From the NCBI GenBank assembly GCA_013396755.1, contig VWZF01007178.1, positions 255,500 through 319,499 of the forward strand: a stretch of 64,000 nt of DNA, read 5' to 3'. Source of the DNA: Sclerurus mexicanus. Lineage: Eukaryota > Chordata > Aves > Passeriformes > Furnariidae. This document shows positions 13,501 through 26,365 of the stretch, in pieces. The translations under genes and the position numbers were made by a program. Each line of letters starts with the position of its first letter. The first letter of the stretch is position 1. A model generated the notes under the pieces. The model was not told where the DNA came from and ran no database searches. It saw only the letters and a program-made list of their open reading frames with translations.

Positions 13501-16229
13501 AATACCTCAAACGATTCCAGCAGAAAGCCCTGGAACAGCACCAACAGCAGCTGCTGCCTGTATGGCAAGAGGAGAGAGAAGGAGAAGCTGCTGTCGGTCG
13601 TGCTGAGCATCCCAGCCCAGCCAGGGATGGAACATCCTGATGGAAGAGCTCTTGGCTGGCAGCAGCTCTGCAGTGATGCCCCAGGAGCTCCAGGCTCCCG
13701 GCACCACATGGCTTTGGCCACAGCTCCATGGCTGCAGCATGTCCAGCACAATCCTCTCACCTCCCCCTGGCTCAAACCTCCCCTCCAGCTCCTCTTCCTC
13801 TGCCACATCCGTTGGAAAAGAGCAGATCAGCCATAAGGACTCACTATCCACTGAGCTCTCACCCTGCAAGGCTGTAAATTAAAAGCGAACTCAAATAAAT
13901 TACGGAACTTCCCTCATGCCTTTTATTATCTCAATAACCTTCAGAGGGATTTATCCACCGTCAGCTGAGCAGCTGAGAACTGTGCCGACAAAGTAATTCA
14001 GGAAATGCACAACTGAAAGCCTTTATTTATGCACCGAAGGAGTGAATCGGCCTGTGCTGATGAGCTGCTCCAGAGTGGGACTGATGGGGACCCTCGCACT
14101 CCCATGAGTGCCCAGAGCCAGCCATCATGTGCTCAACCCCCACTTCCACGCTCCCCTCCAGCTCTTGTGGCAAAGGAGCTAAACCATCCCATTCCATCCC
14201 ATCCGCAGTGGGAAAGAGGAATCCTGCTGTGCAGGGCATGGTGGCAAAGCAGCAGCAGCTGCATGGAGGGACAGGATCTGCCACCAGCACAGGCTGCTCA
14301 GCCACCCCGGTGCTTGGGATGTCACCCTGATAATTCAGGATGACATATTCTAGTGATGGGAGATGGAGAAACAGTGCAACTAGGAAAGAGAAAAATCCCA
14401 GCCCTTGCCACAGAGGGATTGTGTGAGGTGGGAATGTACAGAGCAGGCATGACTGGCCAGGTCTGAGGGAGGAAAGCTGGAGGAAAGAGTTTTCCAAAGG
14501 CAGTATCACACAGAGCAAGGATGAGTATCCTAAAACATCCTAAAACCTCCGAGTCTGCCCAGGCACAGAGGGAGGGGGGAAGGACAGCAAGGTACGGGAC
14601 ACGCAGGGCTCCCACCCTGCAGCCAAGCACGGGGTGCCCATGATAGATGCCAGCCTTGCACAAAGTGGGCTCCTGGGGAGGTGTCTTGTTGGTGACGGCT
14701 CCTTCAGTGCTCAGTTCAGTGACGTCTGTCCCCACACAGTGCCCCAACTGCCAGGAAGGAGCAAGAGCTGCCACTGCTGGGCCAGGGGCTTCCCAGTCCC
14801 TCTGTTCCCAAAAGCAACTCCTGAAAGCCCGGCAGAGGTTCACCTGCTGCTGCAGCCACGGTTGTGCCCTTTGCCAGGGCTCTCCGTGGTGCTGAACAAT
14901 CCCACAGAACACTTCAAAGGAGAGGGGGAAAAAATATCCTTCAGTATTTTCCATGAAATTTCAAGCAGAGCCTCGGCACCGCTTCCCAGAGCCAGAAATG
15001 AGCTCCCACCAACAGCCAGGTCCTGCCAGCCCCAGCCACTGCAATCAGCCCTCCCTGAAAATGATCAACTCCAGGCTCTTTCTCCATCTGTTATCCAGAA
15101 AAACAGCTTTAATTTCATGTTTTGTGAGGCTTTATCATGCTTCAACCATTTTAGCCTGAAAGAAGGAAGCTGTTTGGGAAGCACAGTGCCTTCATCTCTG
15201 TGCAGCACCAAGCATGGCCAGGCCTCTGGCTCTGGGGATGTAAACGACACCGGGCAGGAGGATATACCCCCAAAATGCTGAGAGATTAACCATGAGCCCC
15301 AAACATCCCAGAGAAGGATGGGCACAATTAGAGAGGAAAGCTATTCCCTGACCCTGCAGCCTCTTCCAGCACATGGTAACCTGCATCCACCCTGGGCTGT
15401 GCCCCCAGGACAAAAGCTGGTGGCCGGAGCTGCCCTGCCCCAATGCCAGGCAGTGAGTGAGCGCCAAGCCTTCCCCAAAGGCAGCCGAAAATAGCCGGGG
15501 TTGTTAATGTCACGCTCACTGGAGTGAGAAGCCCAGAAATCCCTGCTCCCCCCATGCCTCCACCTGCGCACACACAGACGCTGCCAGCGCCTTGCCAGGC
15601 TGCTCCAGCCGGAGGGACAGGTCCGTGCCCCTGGCTCCGGACATCTGCTGCCTGAGCACGACCTGCCCCGCACCTTGGCCTGGCCCCCCACGCCACGGCT
15701 GTTTACTTCGGATCTGCCTTGACGTGTTTGGAGGCGATGCTGTGAGTGATGCTGTGAGCGATGTGTGCGGTGCAGCCTCCTGGCACGCACACCCCGGGGG
15801 ACCAGGAGAGCGACTGGAGAACGGCACTTGGCATTTCTGCATGGATAATGGCGCTGGGCATTTACACACAACACACGCATAACCCAGGTGACCCCGGAGG
15901 GCCTTCGCCATCCATCCGCCCCTCCCGCGGCACAAGCCCTGCACATGCCAGAACAGCGAGCTTGTCTTGTAATGGAATTCCTGGAGACAGGAATTGGGGA
16001 GAAGAAAAACCCACGGAGAGCTGCCTCGCTCGCCTGGCTCTGCCTCACAGCTCACCCAGACCAAGCAGGACCCTTTTCTTCCCCCTCCTTCATCCATTCC
16101 ATTAATCCAGAGTCCAGTTCACCTTACCCAACTTTTTCCTACAATTTACCTTCACACGGAGGCTGTGATGGTAATTAGCGCCATGTACCTATTAAGAGCT
16201 GCTCCTAATTAAGACACCCCTTACGAACG
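7511..16229. other. intergenic with AT-rich candidate conserved elements
   Basis: No gene recognised. AT-rich islands stand out from the GC-moderate background at about 9,355-9,485, 10,840-11,060, 12,000-12,480, 13,240-13,500, 13,860-14,060 and 16,120-16,240. They carry TTAATTAA/TAAT-type motifs and lack repeat signatures I recognise. This is the usual look of deeply conserved regulatory elements near a developmental or neuronal gene, but conservation cannot be measured here. Confidence 0.5.
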
Positions 16230-16920
16230 CAAACTTAATGGGGCCCCTCGCACATTCCACGCTGCCGCTGGACCGGACCGACTCAGCCACAAGACCCTCT
16301 CGGGCTCCCGGGAGGAACCGTGTCCCGGAGCACATCGGGTGCCGCCCGGTGTGGGGTGGGCGCTGCCGCCGCCGCCTCCCCCGCGCCCCGCTCCGGCCGC
16401 GGCCGCCAGCCTTCCTTCCCCCGGGATGCGCTCCGGCAGCGCCGCCGCGGGGCTGCCGATGTGACTCCCGGCGAGGCTCCCAGTGGGCATTCCTCCCCCG
16501 GGGCCGCCCCGGCGGAACTTCGCCGCCCCCGCCCGCCGCCCACCGCCGGTCTCCTCGCCGCTGCCCCCGATAAACTCACGGGCTCAGAAGTCCCCGTCGC
16601 GACGGCNAGGGGGGGTCCCGGTCCCGCCGCTCGCCCACCCCGTGCCCGGCGGCCGCTCCGCACACGCTCCCCCCGCTGCGCCAGGGAAACAGCCGGGTTT
16701 TGTCTGTTTCTGTCCCAAAAATGAGCCTCCGGCAGCGGCCGCGGCTGGGAGCGGAGCTGTGACTGGGGCGCTGCTGCCCGCGGGGGGACAGAGGCTGCCC
16801 CGGGGGCCTCTCCCCATCCCTCCCTGCGCTCAGCAGCACCGGGCACTGCGGCCCCGCGGCTGGCGAGGAGCAGAGACCCCTGACAACCCGGACCAGGGAC
16901 ACTGATTCCATCACTGTGCA
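16230..16920. promoter_or_regulatory. CpG island, candidate promoter
   Basis: About 690 bp of very GC- and CpG-rich sequence, interrupted by a one-base N at 16,607. On the minus strand a good splice-donor sequence (exon ending GAGCCC followed by GTGAGT) has its GT at 16,579-16,578, so a minus-strand non-coding first exon ending at 16,580 is possible. Synteny would suit an RBFOX3 5' exon or a lncRNA. No coding exon is recognisable, and the transcript assignment is inference. Confidence 0.45.
16607..16607. other. one-base assembly gap (N)
   Basis: Single N inside the CpG island. The flanks are not repeats of each other, so unlike the Ns at 18,368 and 19,352 there is no sign of an unmerged overlap; sequence may be missing. 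Confidence 0.9.
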
Positions 16921-16925
16921 TCCCC

Positions 16926-19900
16926 CCGGGCGCTGAGTGAGATGCCCAGACCCACTTCAGCCCCTGGCAGGACGGCAGCGGGGAAAGGAATTTCCATTCC
17001 TCACTGCAAACACTGGGAAACCCAAGGCAATGCCGGGAGCCCACAGGATGTAGGCTTGTAGCATCCTCCAGACTCACTAAAAGCTTCGTGGTGCGTATCT
17101 CAGCCCCTTACCCTTCCTTCCCTTTCAATCTCATTTAAAGATCTCTGGGCAGTGATCCGGGCATTCCCACGGCAGCTGGAAGCTTCCTGGGCTGTTATGC
17201 AAGAGCAGACCTCTGGCATTCCCAGATCTCCCGTCTTCCTGCTGCTCGCCTCCTCCCCCGGGAAGCCGGCGGAGCAGCGCAGATCTGTGCTATTGGACTG
17301 TGCAGACCCCGAGCTGACAGAGGTCCTTCTCTGCCTTTTCCTAGGCTCACTACCAGGCGATCCCATCTCGGAAAGAGCAATGAGTGGTGGCTGTTCTAGC
17401 AGCAGGTCCCTTGTACTGGGTGGCTGAGCCTCCCTGAGCCCCTCCAGTCCATGGGATGACACAATACAGTGACAGTGACCTGCTCAGCACCTTTTTCCAG
17501 CTCAGATTACTTATTTGTAGTTCCCAGTAGTTAATACTGTGGTGAAACTCCTCAAGTTCTATTTCCTGAGAAATATCTGGAATACCTACAAGTCTGCTTG
17601 AGCCAGCAGTTATTTTCCACAAGCTTAGCACAGGGTCATCTCTGAGATGTTCTCAGTCTCCTGCAGAGCTCACCCACAGCCCCCAAAACAGGCACTGCTT
17701 CCCCTCCCCTCCCCTCCAGAGGGTTCTGAGGAACACTCCAGAGAAAACCATCAGGGTTATGAGGAGCCACAACGTGAGTGAGGACTTTGAACGCACGGAC
17801 TGCGCCTCTCCCATCCCCACATCTATTTTGTATGATCCACTGGTATATTTTTAGCCCTCGGGGCTGCAGCAGCCCCAGTGCCGAGCACAGCAGCCCTTGT
17901 TCTCCCGACAAAGGCAGCGCTCAGCCAGGCCTGCTCCCAGCTCTGCCCCGCTGTGCCACTTCCTCACGCTTCACTGGGGCTGAAGATGCTTTAGGCAGCA
18001 GATTTGGAGAACGAGGAGCCGGGAATGCAGGAGAGCTCAGCTCTGCAAAATCTTCCCTTCAAGCCGGGTCCTGGCTGACATCCATTCCTAGAAACGCAAA
18101 CCGGTCCCCGGTCTGGAGGTGCGGCCGTGTGAGAGGGAGATGTGCGTGCAGAGCAGCGGAGAGGCAACGATGTGGCATCAGGATGCTGGGATCATACGAT
18201 GCTGGGATTGCTAAGCAACCTGCTGGAGAAGGACCAAGCCCAGCATCCATACAGGGCTCCTGAGCAGGGAACCACCCAGAGAGGAACCCACTGGGGGAAC
18301 CTGCCCGGGGGTCTCCAGGAGGGCAAGTCTGGGAACCCAGCCGTGGCAGAGGAGGAGGAGCAGGTGGNCCGGGCGCTGAGTGAGATGCCCAGACCCACTT
18401 CAGCCCCTGGCAGGACGGCAGCGGGGAAAGGAATTTCCATTCCTCACTGCAAACACTGGGAAACCCAAGGCAATGCCGGGAGCCCACAGGATGTAGGCTT
18501 GTAGCATCCTCCAGACTCACTAAAAGCTTCGTGGTGCGTATCTCAGCCCCTTACCCTTCCTTCCCTTTCAATCTCATTTAAAGATCTCTGGGCAGTGATC
18601 CGGGCATTCCCACGGCAGCTGGAAGCTTCCTGGGCTGTTATGCAAGAGCAGACCTCTGGCATTCCCAGATCTCCCGTCTTCCTGCTGCTCGCCTCCTCCC
18701 CCGGGAAGCCGGCGGAGCAGCGCAGATCTGTGCTATTGGACTGTGCAGACCCCGAGCTGACAGAGGTCCTTCTCTGCCTTTTCCTAGGCTCACTACCAGG
18801 CGATCCCATCTCGGAAAGAGCAATGAGTGGTGGCTGTTCTAGCAGCAGGTCCCTTGTACTGGGTGGCTGAGCCTCCCTGAGCCCCTCCAGTCCATGGGAT
18901 GACACAATACAGTGACAGTGACCTGCTCAGCACCTTTTTCCAGCTCAGATTACTTATTTGTAGTTCCCAGTAGTTAATACTGTGGTGAAACTCCTCAAGT
19001 TCTATTTCCTGAGAAATATCTGGAATACCTACAAGTCTGCTTGAGCCAGCAGTTATTTTCCACAAGCTTAGCACAGGGTCATCTCTGAGATGTTCTCAGT
19101 CTCCTGCAGAGCTCACCCACAGCCCCCAAAACAGGCACTGCTTCCCCTCCCCTCCCCTCCAGAGGGTTCTGAGGAACACTCCAGAGAAAACCATCAGGGT
19201 TATGAGGAGCCACAACGTGAGTGAGGACTTTGAACGCACGGACTGCGCCTCTCCCATCCCCACATCTATTTTGTATGATCCACTGGTATATTTTTAGCCC
19301 TCGGGGCTGCAGCAGCCCCAGTGCCGAGCACAGCAGCCCTTGTTCTCCCGANCAAAACAGGCACTGCTTCCCCTCCCCTCCCCTCCAGAGGGTTCTGAGG
19401 AACACTCCAGAGAAAACCATCAGGGTTATGAGGAGCCACAACGTGAGTGAGGACTTTGAACGCACGGACTGCGCCTCTCCCATCCCCACATCTATTTTGT
19501 ATGATCCACTGGTATATTTTTAGCCCTCGGGGCTGCAGCAGCCCCAGTGCCGAGCACAGCAGCCCTTGTTCTCCCGACAAAGGCAGCGCTCAGCCAGGCC
19601 TGCTCCCAGCTCTGCCCCGCTGTGCCACTTCCTCACGCTTCACTGGGGCTGAAGATGCTTTAGGCAGCAGATTTGGAGAACGAGGAGCCGGGAATGCAGG
19701 AGAGCTCAGCTCTGCAAAATCTTCCCTTCAAGCCGGGTCCTGGCTGACATCCATTCCTAGAAACGCAAACCGGTCCCCGGTCTGGAGGTGCGGCCGTGTG
19801 AGAGGGAGATGTGCGTGCAGAGCAGCGGAGAGGCAACGATGTGGCATCAGGATGCTGGGATCATACGATGCTGGGATTGCTAAGCAACCTGCTGGAGAAG

Positions 19901-20036
19901 GACCAAGCCCAGCATCCATACAGGGCTCCTGAGCAGGGAACCACCCAGAGAGGAACCCACTGGGGGAACCTGCCCGGGGGTCTCCAGGAGGGCAAGTCTG
20001 GGAACCCAGCCGTGGCAGAGGAGGAGGAGCAGGTGG
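16926..20036. repeat. N-separated triplication, probable assembly artefact
   Basis: Block 16,926-18,367 is followed by N (18,368). Then 18,369-19,351 repeats 16,926-17,908 (offset 1,443), another N follows (19,352), and 19,353-20,036 repeats 17,684-18,367 (offset 1,669). Every stretch compared by eye is identical. Copy boundaries coincide exactly with the Ns, as when overlapping contig ends are joined with a one-base gap instead of being merged. The real locus is probably one copy, with 18,368-20,036 (1,669 bp) surplus. No gene is recognised inside it. Confidence 0.85.
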
Positions 20037-23000
20037 GGGATAATGGCAGAGGATACGTGAGACCAGCAGCAGAGGGAAGGGCAGCTGTTGGAAACAGCAC
20101 AAGCCTGTTTGTCAACCAGGGAACAAGTATTACTCTGCGAAAAATAGGTTTTTCCTTTTTACTTAGTTGATTTCACAGCCTATTTGCCATCAGGGGCTTC
20201 ATTTGAAGGCAGTTGGAGTTCTTTAAATTACTGCTGCTGGTTTGTTTTTATCTTTTAGAAACATGAAGTTTTCCTCCTCAGAACCATGGCTGGACTACAG
20301 AGATGACAAGACCTGCTACAGCTCTGTCTGGGGTTTTTCCTAAATGAAGCTGCTGCAACGTGGAATAGCACAACCCCAGCACCGGGATGCCCTCAGTCTC
20401 TGGGGCTGAGCATCTTGTCCCTGCCAGGGCAGTGCCAAGCAGCCAGTCCTGGAAGCTCCACAAGGCTATAGAGGCCACCCAGTACCAGAGAGACAAGGAG
20501 GCAACAGCCCCCCCACATCCTCCTGCACAGCTATCAGGGACCCTCAACTCTGAGGTGCCCAAAGTGTGTCCAGCCCCTCCTTATGACTCTGCCTGAAAAG
20601 GGGATATTTGCAGTGTGTTCAGTTCTGACACAGCCCCAACAGCTCAAGCCAGGCCCTGCCATGAGCTTCACCTGCTAGTGCCAGTGCCAGTGCCTGTGCC
20701 TGTCCCACCGATGCAGGCAGAGAGCCTGGGGGCACAGTGCCAGCTGGAGATTTCCTCAGAGAGCTGCCAGAAAATCCAGTACCTGCACCATCCTTGGCCA
20801 CAATGGAGACAGTGGGATGACATGGCAGGACCCAGGGTTGTTTTTTTGGCAAGTAGCAGATGCCCTGACCCAAAAAACCCAAAGCAGAATGTACAATTAT
20901 GGTGAGGAGCTGAATGGACACACAGACTGCAAAGCACCGCAGGGGGAGCAGGGAGAGCCACGGTGAAGGGCTCTGCAATAATGCTTTTTTAAATATAATT
21001 TCCGATAGATTTCATATCTAAGTTATGCAACATAATGAGCAAATCTACAATGCAATTGTCACTGCACATTAACAGCGAAATCCTGAGTCTCTATTACACT
21101 AACAAACTTATTAAATCAGTGAACATTGTGCTGCATCAATCAATTACTGAAACAATGCCAAGATCGGGAGAACAATCTGATATCCATTACAGGGAGCAGG
21201 AGCAGGGATGTCACCGGGGCTGCCCGCAGCACTGCATGCTTTAGAACATTCCATGTATTTACAGCATCGATGGGCACTTCACCTGCTGGTGTTCTGCAGC
21301 CACTTCCCTTGCTCTAGGGGAAGGAACAAGCCTGAAGCCACCCGTCTGCTTGGACCTCAGGTCCCTGCCCAGAGCAGGAGGTGAATGGGGGAAGAACCAC
21401 CGGCCCCACTGCTGGGATTGCCCCAATGCCAAGCGATGGGCACTGTAGCCTCAGCAGCACTCACTGACAGAAATCACCTTGCAAAGAGGCAAAGCCTGAG
21501 GAAAAGTGAGGGACTCATGGCAGCAGGTGCTGCCAAGTGTTCAGACACTGACTTCCCGCTCCTGGGCACCAGCTCGGGCCCCATTGCTGCCTTTGCCTCT
21601 GCCAAAAGCTTATTCCTGGCTGTCCACCCTGAGGTCCTTCCCAAATCATTCCTGGAGCACTCACAGTGAGCAGCGAGTAGATATGGAACAGCCAGGATTC
21701 AGCCATCACCTTGCTGCCCCTTTCCAAGGAGTTAGCATTGGCCTGAGCCCACAGGTCTGTGCCCACAGCAGAGCTTGGGCTGGGCTCATCCCTGTCTCTG
21801 GGACTAGAGCCACCCACTGCCACACATATTTCCAGGGAAGGGCATTTCTCCAGCACCAGGACTGGGCATGGGAAGGCTGGCAGGGGTTTGGCCCTACAGC
21901 CCCTCCCAGCTCTCACATCCTCTTCAACCCCATGAAATCCCATTGACACCAATGTGACATCCTTAGGAGACTGTTAAATGTGAAATGAGGTGAGCTTGGG
22001 GAAACCTGAGAAGACATCCATGCAAACACCTCAGCAGAGCATGCCTTGCACCTTGATAAAGTGATTTGACACAGCACTAATTATGCAAATTAATCATTGG
22101 TAAATTAGGTCCTTGGTTATTTATTTATTTTGTGCACCTCAGCCTGGTGGGAGCAGCACTGGGAGAGAGGAGCAGCTCCATTCTGGCTGAGAAGGAACAT
22201 TTGGTAACATGTTGCATGATCCAACCTCCCCATATTCTTTCTCAGATGAAATTCGGAATTGATTTGCTGGTATCACACTGCTCCCAGCCCTCAATATGTC
22301 AGGGCAGTTAATGAACCATGCCAGGGACTCATTTATAACCAACTATTAGCCGCTTCCATTGCAAAGAGGATTTTTTTTCCCTCTTTGCTCTGATATTCTA
22401 AAACTTTAAAAAACAAACCTGCCTTCACACACACAAAAAAAAATCACCAGCAACACCAAGATCACCAAAATCAGCACCAGCTGAAAGTCAAGCACTTGTG
22501 CGATTCCCATCCTCCCTCTTGGACCCGGCTCTCAAGCAGCCACAGAAAAGGCCTTGGACAATCACCCAAAATGCTGCTGATTTTCCTCAGGTTCCTCCCC
22601 AGCTCTTGCTCCCTTTGGGCAGAGCAGCTCATGGCATCTCCTGAGCGCAGCTGATCTGACCACAGCTCCAAAACCTGCTTTTGAAATCATCCCAGGGGCA
22701 AGAACCAGGAGCTGGACCTGAGAGGAAGGGGATTCCGCATCGAGCTCCCTCCTGCCCACCACGGCAGCTGGAGCTGGGATCTCGCTCTGAAGAAGCCTTG
22801 GCTTGAAGCAGGGAGGTGACGTCGAGAACTGGAGAGGCGCAGGAAGGCAGCGGCATTCCCCTTCACTCCGCTCTGCATCCACACATCAGGATGGCAGAAA
22901 CAACTCTATCGGGGGAACAAGAGCTAATTAAATTTACCGGGATCATTGAAGAGGAAATTATTTAATATTCTGCATGGAATTTAATATCTGAAAGCATGAA

Positions 23001-26000
23001 TGGCCTTGTTTCATCAGAGATCTGTTCCTTCCCAACGTTCAACTTTACTTTTCAGAGGCAGCCTGGCCGCCGAGGGACAGGCAGGGACGGGGGAGGACGC
23101 TGCCAGCGGGAACTGCGCTGCCGGAGCCAGGGAGAAACAAACAGCGGGAGAGCGGAGCGTCAACAGAGCCACGGCCGCATCCTCGGGTGCTCCCGACGGA
23201 GCAGCAGCTCCACGATCCAAGGAGAGAAGCCTCCCAAGGGGCTCTGTTGTCTCCTCTGCGGGAGGATCCTCCTGTTACCATCCACCATTGCTCCCACGCA
23301 GAGCTGCCACTCCTCCAGAGAGCACCCGCATCCCATGGGGCCTTCAGCTTGTGACCTTACACTGTCATCTAGTCCCATGTGAACAGCCTAAAAGGCACCA
23401 CTTCTGAAATCCCCCTGGTTTGTTCCTCCATCCAAAGAGGAGCCTGCATCGGCCACACCAGGACCCAGGGAAAGAACTTTGCCACAGGGAACCTTCACCT
23501 TGGCTGTGTATCCCTGTGGTGCTCCTCACCCAGATCAGCTCTGAGCACCTTCTGTGTTGCAGAAGGATCCCAGCATTGTGTTTTCCCGTGCCCTGTGCTC
23601 CCAGTTCCTCAGCTTCTCCTTCTTCTTCAGGAGGGTTGCAAAGACCCTCCTGGTCCCACAGGCTGGCAGCCACCTCTGTGCCCTCTCTGGACTGTGTCCC
23701 TAAAGCAGCAGGGTGCCAGGGGGGAGAGAGGATGTGGAATGCCAGGTGGAATGCAGCACAGCAGGTGAGAGGTGGGATGCCATCAGTCACCTTCCTGCCC
23801 GTGTAGGTGGAGTCCCAATCCTAAAGGGAGGCTTGGGAGGACTGCTGTCCATGCTGAGCAGTGGCTGGGACACCACAGGAGTGATGTCCTCAGCACAGCA
23901 AGTTTCCCTGATGCAGCTCAGCCACGCTGCTGCAGTCGCTCATCCAGAACCACTCTGTTCCCTACAACCCGGCTCCTGCCTTGGCTGTTAATGAGTTTCT
24001 AGAACCAAATGTCAGACTCTGCTTGCAGCTATTAAGGAAAGCCCAGGGATCACTTCCCAATGGTCCCCCGGTTCCAGCCACCTGCCCCTCCAGCCCCACA
24101 ACAACCAACAGTGGCCTGGTCTCTCCAGTTTCCCCAAGCCTCCCTTTAGGGCAGGGGACCCCACGTGTCCCAGATCCCATCCAGCCAAGTCATTGCTCAC
24201 AATCCCTCTTCCTTTGGATCAAACCAGCTGCAGGAAGTGCTACTCCTCAGCCTTAGTGTTGTGGGTCCCCTGTGACTTCGTCCCAGGTGTGGGCACAGAC
24301 CCTCAGCAGAACCAGCATCTCTTCAGTGGAGCAGAAATCACCAGGTCTGGGCTCCCCCAAGGATGCATCAGCCTTGTGCTAGACACCCCCAGCCCCAGCC
24401 CCTCTGGCTCCCTGTTTCCCTCTCTCTGCCCTGATAACGTCTCTTTCCACTCTCACACATGAAAGTGATGATAAGTAGCAATAATTTTGCTTCTGTATTT
24501 GTGTCACCAAAACTTCCAGCTAATTCCTGTAGCTGCCAGCACGGAGGCACTAATACCTCTGCGAAAGACAAAGCAATTATTTCTAAACATAGCTTGTTCC
24601 TTGCATTGTCACCACCCGAATCACCCAAACCCTAGGCTGCTGTCAGCGTCTTCCTCTTAACTAGCAGGAGGGAAAAAAAGATGATTTTTTCCCCAAAAAA
24701 ACATATCCAGTGGCATCGAGCAAACCAAGGTGCACCCAGATCTTTACCTCCCCCATCCCTGCAGCACCCACCTCATGTTCGGGCAGAGGAACTCGAGGTG
24801 GGGATTGACATGAGTCTGACCACGGCTGGAGGGAGGCACAGGCTTCACCCATGGACAGCTGGGACAGGGACATCACCTTGATAAAGGCTGAGACTCTCCA
24901 ATGCCTCAATCCAGAGCTCTGGGGCTGGTCTGAGCCCTGCAGCAAAGGCCACCTGGGTGACAGGGACCCCGCTGGGCACAGGGTCCCAAAAATGGGCCCG
25001 CAAAGAGGGGCCCATTTTCAGGGGAGGGAGAAAAGATATGCCGAGGGTGGACACAGGGAACTGGCTCTCCCATAAGTCTGAGCATCAGCCCCATTCAGCC
25101 ACCCAAATTCTCTGCCATGGCAATGCCTCCCTGCTTCTCCCCAGGTGATGGACATGGCACTGCCTGACCCAGACACAGGCACATTAGCTGTGCTCCAGCG
25201 TCTCCAGCTGGATGGAGACACCGTGTCTGCTGCAGGAAGGACCCTCTGCAGCACCCGACTTTGTTATCCTGCAGGTCTGCTCTCAAGAAATTAAAATGGG
25301 CCATAAAATGACAAGTAGAGTGAAATAAGGAATGCAAGAGGGAGAATGTAAATGGTGGCATTGGCATGTGTACAGCACCCTCAAAGCACCTGTCCCCACA
25401 GGTCAGCACAGCCCCATAGAGGGGACACAAGATGGGGACACATCTCTTGTGCATGGGAGCCCTGGGGGTCCCTGACCCCCTCTCCTAGGTGCCCACCATA
25501 TGGACCTACAAGGGGTTCAGAGCTCTTGAACAAGATGTGGTACCCCCAGCCCTGCAGCCCCGCTTCTGGTTTTAACAAAGCCCCCAGCCCTATGGGCAGC
25601 CCCCACTCCGAAGGACACAGGGAGGGAGACGCAGTCACAGAGTTAATGACAGACACAGGCTCCCCACCAAGGGCTGAAATGAGCTGGTACCTGGAGGCAG
25701 CACACACCTGGGTGACCTACATACCACCACTGATGGAATATTTAACGGCGCTTTCCAATGGATTGGGCACGAAGAACCTCACAGCTCTTGCATGTAATGA
25801 AGCCTCTGTCTCCATCTCTTCTGGCCTCAGATCTCAGAGGGGTTTACGGGAACAGGCGGAGGCTGAACAGGGAGAACAGGAATGCAAACTACACCCCTGC
25901 ACCGGGATTTTGGCCAGATGCTCACCAGCATCCCAAAGCAAGGGGCTTGCAGCCCTGGGCAGGGCACCGGGATCCTGCTTTGGCTGCTTCCCATCCAAGG

Positions 26001-26239
26001 CCAGTGACATCTGCCATACCACCCCCTGCCCAGAGCTGCCCAGTCACTTCCACCCCCAGCTGCTGCACAGGAAAGCGTCAGGGATGCTCTGGAGCCACCC
26101 ACACCACAGGCTGGTCCCGGGCGACAGAGCCGGCTCCAGGTGAGCTGCACTGTCCGGAGCAGCCTCTCAGGGGAGGGGACCCTGGAACAGCCTCGAGCTG
26201 AGGGACAGGGGCCAAGTCCCTGTGAACTGCCCTTAAAAA
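20037..26239. other. intergenic, candidate conserved non-coding elements
   Basis: No gene recognised. The most distinctive pieces are AT-rich islands at about 20,976-21,165 and 22,905-23,005 (both with ATTA/TAAT motifs and no simple-repeat structure), plus weaker ones at 22,050-22,130 and 24,460-24,600. A short hexamer-like run of GTGCCA/GTGCCT units occurs at about 20,678-20,706. The rest is GC-moderate unique DNA. Confidence 0.5.
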
Positions 26240-26280
26240 TGTTTCCATAACACTTCATAGCCAACCTCCAGTACCACCTC

Positions 26281-26345
26281 CAGTAATTAACAGCTAGATT
26301 TTAATTAAACATTGATTAGCAACTAATTAGTCTAATGATTAGTCA
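26281..26345. promoter_or_regulatory. TAAT-rich homeodomain-type motif cluster
   Basis: Within about 65 bp there are TAATTAA, TTTAATTAAA, GATTAG, TAATTAG and TAATGATTAG cores, i.e. several LIM/paired/antennapedia-type homeodomain core motifs closely packed in a GC-moderate neighbourhood. Motif presence is seen; enhancer function is inference. Confidence 0.35.
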
Positions 26346-26365
26346 CCTGAAGGAGACAAAGCAAA

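Noticed and set aside
16926..20036. genuine segmental triplication
   Set aside because: Copy boundaries coincide with single Ns and every sampled base is identical, so unmerged contigs are far more likely.
20678..20706. hexamer repeat as a coding Val-Pro repeat
   Set aside because: Too short, with no gene context; simple repeat noise.
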